From contig NZ_QBAW01000006.1 in NCBI RefSeq assembly GCF_009689985.1, positions 31,002 to 95,001 of the forward strand: 64,000 nt of DNA. The letters are read 5' to 3'. This stretch comes from Helicobacter pylori (GTDB taxonomy: Bacteria; Campylobacterota; Campylobacteria; Campylobacterales; Helicobacteraceae). The notes beneath the pieces are model-generated. The model saw nothing but the letters and a program-made list of their open reading frames with translations. It ran no database searches and was not told the origin of the DNA. Position 1 is the first letter of the stretch, and every line of letters begins with the position of its first letter. The position numbers were made by a program, and so were the translations under genes. Positions 1 through 9,591 of this stretch are shown one piece after another.

Positions 1-3000
1 GAGTTTTTCACTGCTAGCCCCATGCCCTTGGTAGTTGATGAGCTGCCATAGATTTTTAGCAAAAGCGTTGTTGTATTCAATTTCTTTAGAAGAGCTTACA
101 AGGGTGATAGGGTTGCCATTTGTGATAGCTTCACCAATATTAATCACCGAATGAGCGTTAAAAGTAATTTTCCCATCGCCAAAAGACAAAGGAGCGTTCA
201 GGTTTTTTAAAGTGATGTTGTTTAAAGTAACCTGCCCTTTCACGCTCGTATTCGTAGGGCTATTAAAAACCACATTATCAAAGGTTGCATTCCCTGAAAT
301 ATTAACAGAGCCGGTATTATTAAAATTAGCGGTATTTTGAGAGCCATCACTAGAGTTCCCAAAAACAGCGTTCCCGGCGATTTGCAAATTTGAATTAGCG
401 TTAGTGAAATCCCCCACAAACGAAGTGGTTGCGTTAGAATTATTGAAATTAAAAGAAGCACTGTTGTTAAAGTTAGCGTTATTGAACGAAGCGTTTTTTG
501 CGCTAATCTCAAACGAACCGCTATTGAACTGGTTGTTATTTGAAAAATTCAAGCTATCGCCACTGAATTGGTAACTCCCTCCATTAAAGTTGGTGTTTTC
601 AAAAGTCGCTTGCCCTGCATTGAAAATGAATTTCCCGTCTTTGGCTTGGTTAGTGAAAGTTGCGCCATACACGGAAAGTTTGCCGTTAGAATTTAAACCC
701 TTCAAATTCTGCGAATTGTCCATGCTTTGCGTGGAAAAAGTCATAGAGCTTGAATAAATCCCGGCGTTATGTTGCGTGATAGTAGCGTTAGCGATATTGA
801 TGCTATCTACCCCATTAAAGACCAGATTGGCTGCCCCACCGGTGCCTATACGATTACCAGAACGCAGATTCGCTGTGATATATACATGATAGGCGCTATA
901 AGTGCCATTAGTCGTGCCTGTGCATTGGTAATAGGGCCAAGGCCCGCAATGCCCATTAAGAGCGCTCCCTGAAGTATCCCCAAAAGACACCGTGCCGCTA
1001 GAAGAAACGCTATTTCCAGTCCATGTTGAGTTATACCCAATCACCAAATTACTACCACTAGCGCTAAAAGTTTGTTTAAACGAGTTAGTGTAGCTCCCCC
1101 ATATTTGAACGCTCGGCAAGTAATAAGTCCCGCTCTCTGTAAAATTTTGGGATTTAGGGATGTAATATTTATGGTCATACCAAGGCATGTTAGAATTAAT
1201 ATAATTTGAAGCGGATAAGTCAAATTTGGAGCCGTTAATGACAGGGGGTGGCGTGTAAGTCCCGCTCTCTAAAGCTTGGATAATAATGGAATTAGGGCCA
1301 AAAGTTTCTTGCAGTTTGTAGATAGTATCCCCTATTTTGTAGCCCACTTGATAGACTTGCGTAGAGTTTGTAGAGGATTTAGGGGGCGAAGAGTCAGTAT
1401 TTTTAGATGTTGCAGCACTTTCACTCAAAAGCTGTCCGGTAACCCCATTGTAAGTGATCATATCCCACAAACCTTGAACGAAACTTTGCGGTTTTGAAGA
1501 GCTTTCGTTCGTTTTTAAGGCGTTTGTCAAACCATTGATTGCATGGTTTAAAAGACCGCTATAAGTGATCCCACCGCTAGAATTTAAAATCGTTACACTC
1601 TTCTCACTGCCTAAACTTGTGAGGTTGAAAGTCGTCCCTTGAGTGAGAGTGATTGTAGAACTCCCAAAATCAAGGGTTGATCCATTGTTCAAATCATTTT
1701 TACCGCTTAAAGTAACGCTACCACTAATGGTCATGTTGTTTGTATTAATAGAAGTATTGAATGTCGTGTTGTTAAAACTCGCACCCTCATTAATGGTGAT
1801 TTTACCGGTATTGTTAAAATTAGCGTTATCAAAGGAAGCGTTTTGGATCGTTAGTTGGTGGTTTGAATTGTTAAAGGCTTGCTGAAAGTTCACAAAGCCC
1901 TTAAGAGTGGTAGTGCTGCCGCTAAAAGAGCTGTTTTGAATTTGGGGGTGCTGAGCGTTATTCGTTGGATTAGTTTGGTTATTAAAAGTAAAAGTCCCCC
2001 CATTAAAGGAGCTGTTTTGGAAAGTGGCTTGATTGTTAAAAATATAAGTAGCGTTGTTGAAATTCGCGCCATTAAAAGAGCTTGTGCCTTTAAAATTAAA
2101 ACTACCGCTATTAAAGGCGGTGTTATTAGTAGCGCTAAATCCTTTATTAAAAGTGAATGCCCCCCCATTCCATTTCGCCCCGCTAAAAGTAGCGTTCTCT
2201 TCAAAAGTGAAACTGCCGCTTGCATTGCTAAAGGTCGTGTTAGTAGCGTTAGTCGTCCCTTTAAAAGAATAGCTAGGCCCAGAAGTGGAGCAATTAGCCC
2301 CACTGCCAACTTTAGCTAAAGAACTGCAAGTATCCCCACTTAAAGAAACCGAATTAATGGTAATGGTGCTGTTGGCATTGCCTATATTCACTTGCGAAGT
2401 TTTATACGCGCTGATATTGGAATTGATAGTAACCTTATTGGCGTTCAAGTTTAAAGTGGCTATTCCCGTGTGCGTGCCAGCTCCCGATCCCACACGATTG
2501 CCCACTTCTACGCTGTTATTCACATTGATAGTCCCAGCGCTAAAAGTAACATTAGTATGCCCATTAGGATACCAAGAAGTGAAGCTATTCCCACTACTCG
2601 CACCTAGATTAAAGGTAGCGTTACTGCCTAATTCAATATTTAAATTCCCCCCATTATATTCCCCTCCGGTGTAGTTATACAGACCGCTTAAAAAATAAGT
2701 GCCGTTATCATTTTTTAAATTGGCTGTGATGTCTTGGTTGTTTTGAGTGTGGTAGTAATTAGCCGCATTACCCCCTGCCCAAGTTTTTGTGATGAGTTGG
2801 TTTCCTGTGTATTGTTGTGTTTTTTCCTCCCATTTGTCGCAACTCCATAGAGCATACCATGGATGATGCACGCATACCCTTTGGCTTTTTTCCCCCCAAC
2901 TAAGCCCCAAAATATCCGTTCCATCTGCATACACCCCACTAGCAAACCCACCGATGAGTAAAGGCATAAGCCATAAAGGACGCTTTAAGATTGTTTTTTG

Positions 3001-3042
3001 CTTGCGTGTTATCTTTTTTGGTTTCTTTTTAAACTTTTTCAT
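1..3042 (-). CDS. imaA: VacA-like autotransporter, ImaA type (N-terminal part; continues past the left edge)
   Basis: I read this frame codon by codon from the ATG at 3042 to base 1 and found no stop, giving 1014 codons with the C-terminus outside the window. Residues 1-38 form an extended autotransporter signal: a very basic head (MKKFKKKPKKITRKQK), a hydrophobic core and a VYA/DG cleavage site. The passenger is rich in Asn, Gly, Thr and Phe, with recurrent five-residue units such as ASFDN-ANFNN and SSFNG-ANFNN, as expected for a beta-helix of the VacA-like toxin group (ImaA, FaaA, VlpC). In this family a C-terminal beta barrel exports the passenger to the cell surface. The imaA name rests on the start sequence and on the DUF4149-BioV-FtsH-like neighbours; a related paralogue is possible. 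ImaA is described as immunomodulatory in H. pylori. No strong ribosome site lies next to the ATG; AAGGAGAG sits about 44 bases upstream. Confidence 0.85.
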   Translation of the reverse strand, partial: MKKFKKKPKKITRKQKTILKRPLWLMPLLIGGFASGVYADGTDILGLSWGEKSQRVCVHHPWYALWSCDKWEEKTQQYTGNQLITKTWAGGNAANYYHTQNNQDITANLKNDNGTYFLSGLYNYTGGEYNGGNLNIELGSNATFNLGASSGNSFTSWYPNGHTNVTFSAGTINVNNSVEVGNRVGSGAGTHTGIATLNLNANKVTINSNISAYKTSQVNIGNANSTITINSVSLSGDTCSSLAKVGSGANCSTSGPSYSFKGTTNATNTTFSNASGSFTFEENATFSGAKWNGGAFTFNKGFSATNNTAFNSGSFNFKGTSSFNGANFNNATYIFNNQATFQNSSFNGGTFTFNNQTNPTNNAQHPQIQNSSFSGSTTTLKGFVNFQQAFNNSNHQLTIQNASFDNANFNNTGKITINEGASFNNTTFNTSINTNNMTISGSVTLSGKNDLNNGSTLDFGSSTITLTQGTTFNLTSLGSEKSVTILNSSGGITYSGLLNHAINGLTNALKTNESSSKPQSFVQGLWDMITYNGVTGQLLSESAATSKNTDSSPPKSSTNSTQVYQVGYKIGDTIYKLQETFGPNSIIIQALESGTYTPPPVINGSKFDLSASNYINSNMPWYDHKYYIPKSQNFTESGTYYLPSVQIWGSYTNSFKQTFSASGSNLVIGYNSTWTGNSVSSSGTVSFGDTSGSALNGHCGPWPYYQCTGTTNGTYSAYHVYITANLRSGNRIGTGGAANLVFNGVDSINIANATITQHNAGIYSSSMTFSTQSMDNSQNLKGLNSNGKLSVYGATFTNQAKDGKFIFNAGQATFENTNFNGGSYQFSGDSLNFSNNNQFNSGSFEISAKNASFNNANFNNSASFNFNNSNATTSFVGDFTNANSNLQIAGNAVFGNSSDGSQNTANFNNTGSVNISGNATFDNVVFNSPTNTSVKGQVTLNNITLKNLNAPLSFGDGKITFNAHSVINIGEAITNGNPITLVSSSKEIEYNNAFAKNLWQLINYQGHGASSEKL

Positions 3043-3094
3043 TAAATGCTACTTTCTTTTTCTCTAAATAGTAACTAAAAACTCTCTCCTTTAA

Positions 3095-3568
3095 TCAAAC
3101 CGCATTTTTTCCAAGCAAACGCCAAAAAAACAAAGCGCACACCAGCACAAACAATTCCTTAAACAGCCATTCGCTTTGAGCGTGCGAGCGGGCAAATTCA
3201 GCGCTTTGAAGCGCGGCTTCACCCACTTTTTGAGCGTTTAAAATATAAGGCGTGTAATAAAAAACAAAGAGCAAACACAACGCTCCTATCGCCACGCCAA
3301 GGATCAAATACACTAACGATCTTTTATAATAAATAAACGAAATGATTTCATAAAGTAACACCACAAAACCGATCGCGCCTAAAAGATAATTGAAACGCAC
3401 AAAGATTTGCGCCATGAGTTTCCCGCTTTCAAAGGGAGTTAGATTCAATTCAGGTAAAATGCTTGAAGCTTTGAAAACAATGGGTGCGACTATCGCTCCT
3501 AGAATGATCAAAGAGCCGCCCAAAATACCTAAAAGAAGCAAATACACCCCTAAACCAAATTTTTTCAT
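3095..3568 (-). CDS. DUF4149 integral membrane protein
   Basis: A 157-residue protein with four strongly hydrophobic segments, at about residues 6-30, 60-80, 84-105 and 135-153. The last loop, before the final helix, is polar (EAALQSAEFARSHAQSEW). This composition and length match the DUF4149 family of small inner-membrane proteins, which has no established function. The ATG at 3568 follows AAGGTGGAAG at good spacing. The gene is last in the run read from 11028 and sits 12 bases after the BioV-like gene, so it is probably co-transcribed. The 52-base gap to the imaA start shows no obvious terminator. Confidence 0.75.
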   Translation of the reverse strand: MKKFGLGVYLLLLGILGGSLIILGAIVAPIVFKASSILPELNLTPFESGKLMAQIFVRFNYLLGAIGFVVLLYEIISFIYYKRSLVYLILGVAIGALCLLFVFYYTPYILNAQKVGEAALQSAEFARSHAQSEWLFKELFVLVCALFFWRLLGKNAV

Positions 3569-3580
3569 CTTCCACCTTTT

Positions 3581-4105
3581 TTAAGATTTTTGCAACAAAT
3601 GGTTGCAATCCTTAAACTGCCACACTTGAACTAAAGGCATAAAAAATTCTAAAAGGGCTTGAATGTCAGTGATCCTATCTTTTAAACCGATAAACACTTC
3701 AATCTTCACGCCTTTTTCTAATAAAAATCTAATTATACGATCACTATACTTGTAATCCAATAAAAATTCTAATTCTTCTAAAGAACCCATTTTTTTAAAA
3801 CGCTCCAATTGGGCGTTCAAGCCCACGGCTTGATAAAAGTTGTCCATGTAATTTTGCGGATCTTTTTGAAATGAAGAAAGTTGTAAGCGTTTGAACGCCA
3901 AACTCTTATGCGCTAGCATGCAAGGCGAAAACAATAACAAAGAATTGATGCGCCGCTGTTGTAAGATTTCATTATAGGCGTATTCTATCGCTTTAATCGC
4001 TCCCATAGAAAAGCCTGACACATCATAAGCCCCTTTTAAAAGCCACTCTTCAAACAAAACGCTTTCATTAACAAACCCAAAACCACTAAAAAAACGCATT
4101 TTCAC
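3581..4105 (-). CDS. bioV: small alpha/beta-hydrolase, candidate pimeloyl-ACP methyl ester esterase BioV
   Basis: A 174-residue protein with a nucleophile elbow GFSMG around Ser33, a later Asp (GLKDRITD) and a His near the C-terminus (DCNHLLQ), in the order of an alpha/beta-hydrolase catalytic triad. It is far shorter than BioH. Helicobacter lacks bioH and uses a short Helicobacter-restricted esterase, BioV, to demethylate pimeloyl-ACP methyl ester in biotin synthesis; size and motif fit, but I assign it from memory of the family. The GTG at 4105 overlaps the stop of the FtsH-like gene (GTGA); an ATG two codons later (4099) is an equally good start. It could also be another small carboxylesterase. 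Confidence 0.6.
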   Translation of the reverse strand: MKMRFFSGFGFVNESVLFEEWLLKGAYDVSGFSMGAIKAIEYAYNEILQQRRINSLLLFSPCMLAHKSLAFKRLQLSSFQKDPQNYMDNFYQAVGLNAQLERFKKMGSLEELEFLLDYKYSDRIIRFLLEKGVKIEVFIGLKDRITDIQALLEFFMPLVQVWQFKDCNHLLQKS

Positions 4106-5754
4106 CCGTTCAATAAATCATACAAATGAGAATGTTCTAAATATTCTTGCTCTAATAACAGAGTGCTCAACCGCTTACAAGCTGCAATTTGAGGCTTTAA
4201 AAACTCCAATTGCTCTTCATAAAGAACGCTTAAAGACTCTTTTGTGGGGGTTAAAAGAAGCTCACTAGCCATAAATTCATTCAAAAATTTCGCTTTTTGC
4301 AAGTCTTGTTTAGACAAACTATAACGCTCCTTATAGAGCAACTCTAAAACAATCGTCCCGCTCAAATACACTTTAATGCAATTTTTAATCTCGCTCTCGC
4401 TATGGATTTTATTTTCATTAAAAGCGATAAATTCCCCTAATAATGGCACTTTATCAAATTCAATTTCTAACCAATACGCGCTTAAGGCTTTCGCGCTTTG
4501 ATAGAGAGCGACTAATTCTTTTTGGTTTTCGTCTAAGGTTTGGGGCTTTTTCTTGCCGTAAGCGATCTTGTCTTTCACTTCTAAAATGTCGCTCTCAGTG
4601 ATTTCGTTTCGTTGGTGTTTTAGGGCGTTTAGAGCGCTTTCGTTGACTAAAGTCGCTAACATCGCCCCGCTAAAACCCACGCAAATTTTAGCAATCTTAA
4701 GATAGTCTAGTGCATGCTTTTTATTTTCTAAAAGCTTTTCTAAAATGCTCTGCCTTTCTAGTAAATCCGGTAAAGAAATGAAAATACGCCGATCAAATCG
4801 TTTGCTCCTTAATAGCGCTTCATCCATCACCTCCATTTGGTTAGTCGCTCCTATCACCACCACCTCATCGTTTTGCAAAAACCCATCCATTTCGGTTAAA
4901 AGCTGATTGAGCGTGGCCTCTCTTTCATCGCTCCTATGCCCTCCCCTAGCCTTACCCAAAGCGTCAATTTCATCAATAAAAATAATAGAGGGGGCATGCC
5001 TTTTAGCATGCATGAAAAGTTCATGCACTTTTTTAGCCCCAGCCCCTACATAAATTTGAGAAAACGCGCTCCCGCTTTCATAAAAAAACGGCACTCTGGC
5101 TTCACTCGCTAAAGCTTTAGCGATCATGGTTTTCCCCACTCCAGGAGGCCCGATTAAAAGCACGCCTTTAGGGAGAAAAATCCCTAAATCCTGGTATTTT
5201 TTAGGGTTTTTTAAATAATCTATCACTTCTAGTAATTCTTCTTTGACTTCATCCACCCCTGCAATGTCTTCAAAACGCACCCCTAGTGCATCGTATCGTT
5301 GGAATGCATTTTCTAATTCGTTTTTAGTCGCGCTCTCTAAACTCATTTTAGTATCCAATCGTTTAGGCAAGCGCCAAAAGATCCCAAAAAGCATGCTAGA
5401 AATGAAAAAAAGCAACGCTAAATTCATTTTAGAACCCTTGCTTAAATTTTCTCGTCTTTCTATGGGCATGCTTTCTGGGATTTTATAGGCTCTTAAAAAG
5501 GCTTCTTTGTTGGTTTTATAAAGACCCTTGTTAGCATAAAAATAATTTTCATCTTCTGTTAGAGTTTGCTTCGGGTGAGATTGGATCACATAAAAAAAGT
5601 CCTTACTGGATATGAGCCTAGAAACATCGCTCAAGACTAAAAAAAGAAGCAAGCAAAAAGTAAGGATCAAAAACCCTAACGCCAAAACAAGCGAGCGGTT
5701 TTTGATGCGTTTAAAGGGAGCGATGAGGTTTTCTAAATTTTTAGAAAACGGCAT
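4102..5754 (-). CDS. FtsH-like membrane AAA+ ATPase with a lost protease motif
   Basis: A 550-residue FtsH paralogue. Two membrane segments (about 20-42 and 110-128) flank a short periplasmic loop. The AAA module is intact: Walker A GPPGVGKT at 202-209, Walker B IIFIDEID at 257-264, the second region of homology near 312-323 ending FDRR, and an FSGA sensor near 361. At the place where FtsH has its zinc site in the context VAYHEAGHAL, this protein reads VALYQSAKAL (415-424), so both histidines and the glutamate are gone. A QDLQKA segment resembling the region of the third zinc ligand remains. It is likely an ATP-driven unfoldase or assembly factor without proteolysis. The start is the ATG at 5754, preceded by AAGGAGAGGG six bases upstream; the longer frame to 5778 runs further into mtaB. 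Confidence 0.85.
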   Translation of the reverse strand: MPFSKNLENLIAPFKRIKNRSLVLALGFLILTFCLLLFLVLSDVSRLISSKDFFYVIQSHPKQTLTEDENYFYANKGLYKTNKEAFLRAYKIPESMPIERRENLSKGSKMNLALLFFISSMLFGIFWRLPKRLDTKMSLESATKNELENAFQRYDALGVRFEDIAGVDEVKEELLEVIDYLKNPKKYQDLGIFLPKGVLLIGPPGVGKTMIAKALASEARVPFFYESGSAFSQIYVGAGAKKVHELFMHAKRHAPSIIFIDEIDALGKARGGHRSDEREATLNQLLTEMDGFLQNDEVVVIGATNQMEVMDEALLRSKRFDRRIFISLPDLLERQSILEKLLENKKHALDYLKIAKICVGFSGAMLATLVNESALNALKHQRNEITESDILEVKDKIAYGKKKPQTLDENQKELVALYQSAKALSAYWLEIEFDKVPLLGEFIAFNENKIHSESEIKNCIKVYLSGTIVLELLYKERYSLSKQDLQKAKFLNEFMASELLLTPTKESLSVLYEEQLEFLKPQIAACKRLSTLLLEQEYLEHSHLYDLLNG

Positions 5755-6997
5755 AATTTTCCCTCTCCTTAATTTCATACTCTTTGATTTCTAAAAAACT
5801 AGCCCTTAAAGGCTTATCGCTTTTGATTTTAATGGGGTTGAAGAATTGATCTAAGGCTTTAAATTCGCCGTCTTTTTGCGTTTCCACTAAAGCTTTTAGG
5901 GGCGTATTAAGCTTGAGTTGCAATTGCCTGAACGCCTTATTTTTATGCAAAATCAAATCTTTAATCGCATTCAAACGCTTTTTAGAATCTTCCAAACTCA
6001 CGCTATCAGTCATCAAGCTAGAGGGGGTGTCTTTTCGTTTGCTGTAAATAAAAGGGTGGATGTGCGTTAAGGGCAAGCTTTCTAAATTTTTAAACGCTTC
6101 TTCAAAAACGCTTCCGCTCTCGCCCGGATGCCCCACAATAAAATCCGTGCCAATAGCAAAATTCTTAGAAGCGATTGTTTCTAATAATTCCCTATCGCTT
6201 TTAGTGCGGTTTCTTCTATTCATCCTCTCTAGCATGAGATCATGGCTGTGCTGTAAAGCGATATGCAAATGTTTTTCTAAAAAATCCTCTTTTAAAAGCT
6301 CTAAAAATTCATCGTTGATTTGATTAGGTTCTAAGCTCCCAATCCTTATGCGCTTTAACCCAGCAATCTGGCTTAATTTTTTAATCAATCTTGCGATATT
6401 ACTCCCTTTATCTTTCCCATAGCTCCCCACATTGGTGCCGGTTAAAACCACTTCTTGAACCCCTTTAGAGCATAAAAGGCCCACTTGCTCTAAAATTTTC
6501 CTCTCTTCAAAACTCCTAGCTCTCCCTCTCACGCTTGGGATAATGCAATAATTGCAATCAAAATCACAGCCCTCTTGGATCTTGATAAACGCCCTAGTTT
6601 TTCCCACAAACTCGCTCACCATCGTGGTGTCTAAGTGCTTGTTTTCTAAATTGTCGTCTATAAAAAAACGCTTTTTTTCTTGCAAAAGCGCGTTAATCTT
6701 TTCTTTATTGTCATGCCCAAAAACGCCCTTTAAAAACCCTTTTTCAAAAAGCTCCTTGCCTTGGGTTTTCACCCCACAGCCAGTAAATAGCACTTCCTTA
6801 TTTAATCGCGCCATTTTTTTAGCGTAACTCCTTACTGTGCTATCGGCCCCATTGGTTACGGTGCAAGAATTGATGATAATAATATCGGCTTCTTGTTCTT
6901 CTAAAGTCGCCCTAAAATCCTTCAAATTCTCGCCCATCACTTGCGTGTCAAAAAGATTCGTCCTGCACCCAAAAGTTTTGAAATAGACTTTTTTCAT
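5741..6997 (-). CDS. mtaB: tRNA t6A37 methylthiotransferase MtaB
   Basis: A 418-residue radical-SAM methylthiotransferase. The N-terminal domain binds a cluster through Cys11 (FGCRTN), Cys45 (NSCTVT) and Cys74 (TGCG). The radical-SAM cluster motif CDFDCNYC lies at 144-151, followed by the family sequence IIPSVRGRARS. The FGCRTNLFD start is typical of MtaB (YqeV), which converts t6A to ms2t6A at position 37 of tRNAs decoding ANN codons, rather than MiaB, present separately at 21238-22551. The ATG overlaps the end of the MscS gene (ATGA), and the 3' end overlaps the FtsH-like start by 14 bases, so translation is probably coupled. Confidence 0.9.
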   Translation of the reverse strand: MKKVYFKTFGCRTNLFDTQVMGENLKDFRATLEEQEADIIIINSCTVTNGADSTVRSYAKKMARLNKEVLFTGCGVKTQGKELFEKGFLKGVFGHDNKEKINALLQEKKRFFIDDNLENKHLDTTMVSEFVGKTRAFIKIQEGCDFDCNYCIIPSVRGRARSFEERKILEQVGLLCSKGVQEVVLTGTNVGSYGKDKGSNIARLIKKLSQIAGLKRIRIGSLEPNQINDEFLELLKEDFLEKHLHIALQHSHDLMLERMNRRNRTKSDRELLETIASKNFAIGTDFIVGHPGESGSVFEEAFKNLESLPLTHIHPFIYSKRKDTPSSLMTDSVSLEDSKKRLNAIKDLILHKNKAFRQLQLKLNTPLKALVETQKDGEFKALDQFFNPIKIKSDKPLRASFLEIKEYEIKERENYAVF

Positions 6998-8565
6998 TTT
7001 TGTTCCCTTTTATTCCCAAAACCATCGCCTAGAAAATCAGCATCCACTTTAAGCAGCTTGCTGGTCGTATAAGCGATATGGATATTTTCTTCTTTCAAAA
7101 AAGCTTCAACAATTTCAGCCACAATCTTGCTCCTTAAAGACAGGGTCGCATACGAATTGGTTTGATACCACACCGAGATCTTTATCCCGTTACTTTCAGG
7201 CATCAAAAAGCATCGAGGCTTCACGCTCAAACTCCTTAAAGAATACCGGTCGCGCATTTTATTGAGCTGTTTATAGGTAATATCCGTGTATTCTTTAGAC
7301 AATTCCGTAGCGATATTGAGCGCAATTTTAGAAGCTTTTTTAAAATCAGAATCAAATGTAACGCAAAAATCCACGCCATCCCAAACCGTTTTCATCCCAA
7401 AATGGCTGTAATTAGCAAACATGGTGGTGAAAATATAATTATTAGGCACAAAAATAATCCGGCCCGCTCTCCTGTTGTTCGTATAAGTGGTAAAGGTTAC
7501 ATCTTCTAAAATCGTAATGTGCAACATAGAAATATCCAACACATCGCCAATAAAAATATCCGTCCCCTTAGCGATACGCACCCTATCGCCCACATGCACG
7601 CTCCCCCCAATCAAAATAATAAACCACCCAAGCAAGCTCATGAACAAATCTTTCATCGCAATCGCTAAGCCCGCGCTCGCAAAGCCTAAAACCGTGACCA
7701 AGTAAGTAACATTTTCTAAATACGAAAAAAGAAAGATTAAAACGATCACGCTCACATTCACGAAGTTAATGGCTTTATTCACGGTATAGACGCGCTCATT
7801 ATTTTCAATGTATTTACTAGAAATGATTTTTAAAATCCAAGCAAACACCACGCTCAAAAGGGCTGCTAAAAACACATAAACCAATTTAAAAAGCTGGTTT
7901 TTAACTTGAGATTTAACAATGCTTATAGCCTCATCGCTGTCTTTTTGGAAAATCCCAATCGTGGTTTTTAGAATGTTTTGAGCCCCTTGCAATTCCAGGC
8001 GTTTGGCTTGAGTTTGATAAATCTCATCGCTTAATTTCGCGCTTTTATCCAAAGCGTGCCACTGATTTAAAAGCTGGTGTTTTTGATCTAAAAGCCTTAA
8101 AACTTCTTCTAAAGAAGTCTGGTTGTTTTTAAGACTTTCATGCTTTAAATGCATGCTTTTAATGAAAGAAATGCCATCAATGATCGCAATAGGGTTAGCG
8201 ATATTAGGGATATTGGGGATATTAGGGCGCTCTATCAAATCCTTAAAAGGATTGACCCCATAGCTTTCAAACATTTTTTGCTGGGATTCTAAAGCCTTTA
8301 AGGTGTGCTCTAAGGTGCTAATCTTTAATAAATCCTTGCTTTTTTTGTTTTTTAAACGCCTTAATTCCTGCCTCACGCTCTCTTTTTCGGTATAAATTTG
8401 ATTGTAGATCTTATAGTTTTCAAATTTTTTCAACCACACATTATCGTCTTTGGCGAGTTTTTTATCCACCAAAGCCATTTGTTTTTGTATGGACAATAGC
8501 TCTTGGCTTTTATCTTCTGCTTGTAAAAACAAAAAACAAAAGAATAATAATACCCTTAATGCCAT
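6994..8565 (-). CDS. MscS-family mechanosensitive channel with a long periplasmic coiled coil
   Basis: A 523-residue protein. Residues 1-16 look like a signal peptide. Residues 20-105 and 145-205 are charged and heptad-rich, probably periplasmic coiled coil. Membrane helices follow at about 226-248, 266-283 and 288-320, the last with the small-residue packing [13 protein letters not shown] of MscS TM3. Next comes the beta domain ([22 protein letters not shown]) and an alpha/beta C-terminal domain. It should release solutes during hypo-osmotic shock. Between the coiled-coil parts is a tandem NIP-NIP-NIA stretch encoded by 9-base repeats near 8197-8225. The ATG at 8565 lies inside the end of aroB (10-base overlap). 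Confidence 0.85.
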   Translation of the reverse strand: MALRVLLFFCFLFLQAEDKSQELLSIQKQMALVDKKLAKDDNVWLKKFENYKIYNQIYTEKESVRQELRRLKNKKSKDLLKISTLEHTLKALESQQKMFESYGVNPFKDLIERPNIPNIPNIANPIAIIDGISFIKSMHLKHESLKNNQTSLEEVLRLLDQKHQLLNQWHALDKSAKLSDEIYQTQAKRLELQGAQNILKTTIGIFQKDSDEAISIVKSQVKNQLFKLVYVFLAALLSVVFAWILKIISSKYIENNERVYTVNKAINFVNVSVIVLIFLFSYLENVTYLVTVLGFASAGLAIAMKDLFMSLLGWFIILIGGSVHVGDRVRIAKGTDIFIGDVLDISMLHITILEDVTFTTYTNNRRAGRIIFVPNNYIFTTMFANYSHFGMKTVWDGVDFCVTFDSDFKKASKIALNIATELSKEYTDITYKQLNKMRDRYSLRSLSVKPRCFLMPESNGIKISVWYQTNSYATLSLRSKIVAEIVEAFLKEENIHIAYTTSKLLKVDADFLGDGFGNKREQK

Positions 8566-9587
8566 TTTTCTAACACCTTTATGATCGTTTCTTTAGGGAT
8601 ATGAGAGGCAATTTCAAACGCTCCAACGCCTTTAGGCAGAATGAATTTGATTGTCTTATTCTCGCTTTTTTTGTCTAAAAACAAGCGTTCGTAAAATTTT
8701 TGAATATCTGTGATTTGGTAATTAAATATCAAATCAAATTTTTTCAATAAATCTTCTATGCGTTCGTATTCTTTTAAAGTGAGCATGCCTAAAGAAAGGG
8801 CTAAATCATTAGCCATGCGTATGCCAATAGCGATCGCTTCGCCATGCAAAAACCGCTCATAATCAGTCTCTTTTTCTATCGCATGCCCAAAGGTATGCCC
8901 GTAATTGAGCCCAGCCCTGATATTTTGCTCCTTTTCATCTCGCGTAACGACTTGAGCTTTGATGCTAACGCTTTGAAAAACCACTTCTTCTAAACAATCT
9001 TTTAAATCCTTTGTTTCTAATATTTCTACCAGGTTTTTATCAAAACACACCGCCATTTTAATGATTTCAGCAACCCCTGCTTGAAATTCCCTTTTCTCAA
9101 GGGTTTTTAAAAAAGCCAGATCAACATAAACCGCTTTAGGCTGATAAAACGATCCGATTAAGTTCTTACCATAAGGCGTATTGATCCCTGTTTTCCCCCC
9201 CACGCTCGCATCCACTTGAGCGAGTAAAGTCGTAGGGATATTAATAAAATCAATCCCCCTAAAATAAATACTGCTCGCAAACCCCACCATATCGCTTATC
9301 ACTCCCCCACCAAGGGCTATCATTAAAGAATGGCGGTTTAATTGCATTTCAAAGGCGTTGTTTAAAATGCGCTCTAATGAATTAAAATTCTTGTATTTTT
9401 CTCCGGACTCTATCACGCACACTCTCACTTCTAAAGCTTTCAAGCGCTTTAATAAATACGATAAATGCAACCCGGCCACGATGCTATCGCTAACGATGAG
9501 GGCTTTTTGTTTCAATTCAATTTCAGGCAGTTCCCCCAAAAACACTTTATAGCTTTTTTCTTTTAAAGGGATTAAAATTTCTTGCAT
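8556..9587 (-). CDS. aroB: 3-dehydroquinate synthase
   Basis: A 343-residue AroB. It converts DAHP to 3-dehydroquinate, the second step of the shikimate pathway, in the cytoplasm using NAD and a divalent metal. Visible signatures are the NAD-binding glycine-rich [13 protein letters not shown] near residue 92, [20 protein letters not shown] near 118, and the metal-site region [12 protein letters not shown] near 228. The length is normal. The ATG at 9587 has GGAGTGAA just upstream and lies four bases after the stop of the RCK-domain gene, so it belongs to the same transcription unit. Confidence 0.97.
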   Translation of the reverse strand: MQEILIPLKEKSYKVFLGELPEIELKQKALIVSDSIVAGLHLSYLLKRLKALEVRVCVIESGEKYKNFNSLERILNNAFEMQLNRHSLMIALGGGVISDMVGFASSIYFRGIDFINIPTTLLAQVDASVGGKTGINTPYGKNLIGSFYQPKAVYVDLAFLKTLEKREFQAGVAEIIKMAVCFDKNLVEILETKDLKDCLEEVVFQSVSIKAQVVTRDEKEQNIRAGLNYGHTFGHAIEKETDYERFLHGEAIAIGIRMANDLALSLGMLTLKEYERIEDLLKKFDLIFNYQITDIQKFYERLFLDKKSENKTIKFILPKGVGAFEIASHIPKETIIKVLEKWH

Positions 9588-9591
9588 TCTT

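Noticed and set aside
1879..2319. Long open frames on the plus strand and in other minus frames across 769-2951
   Set aside because: They lie inside the uninterrupted autotransporter frame, mirror its Asn/Phe/Gly codons as hydrophobic repeats, and lack ribosome sites.
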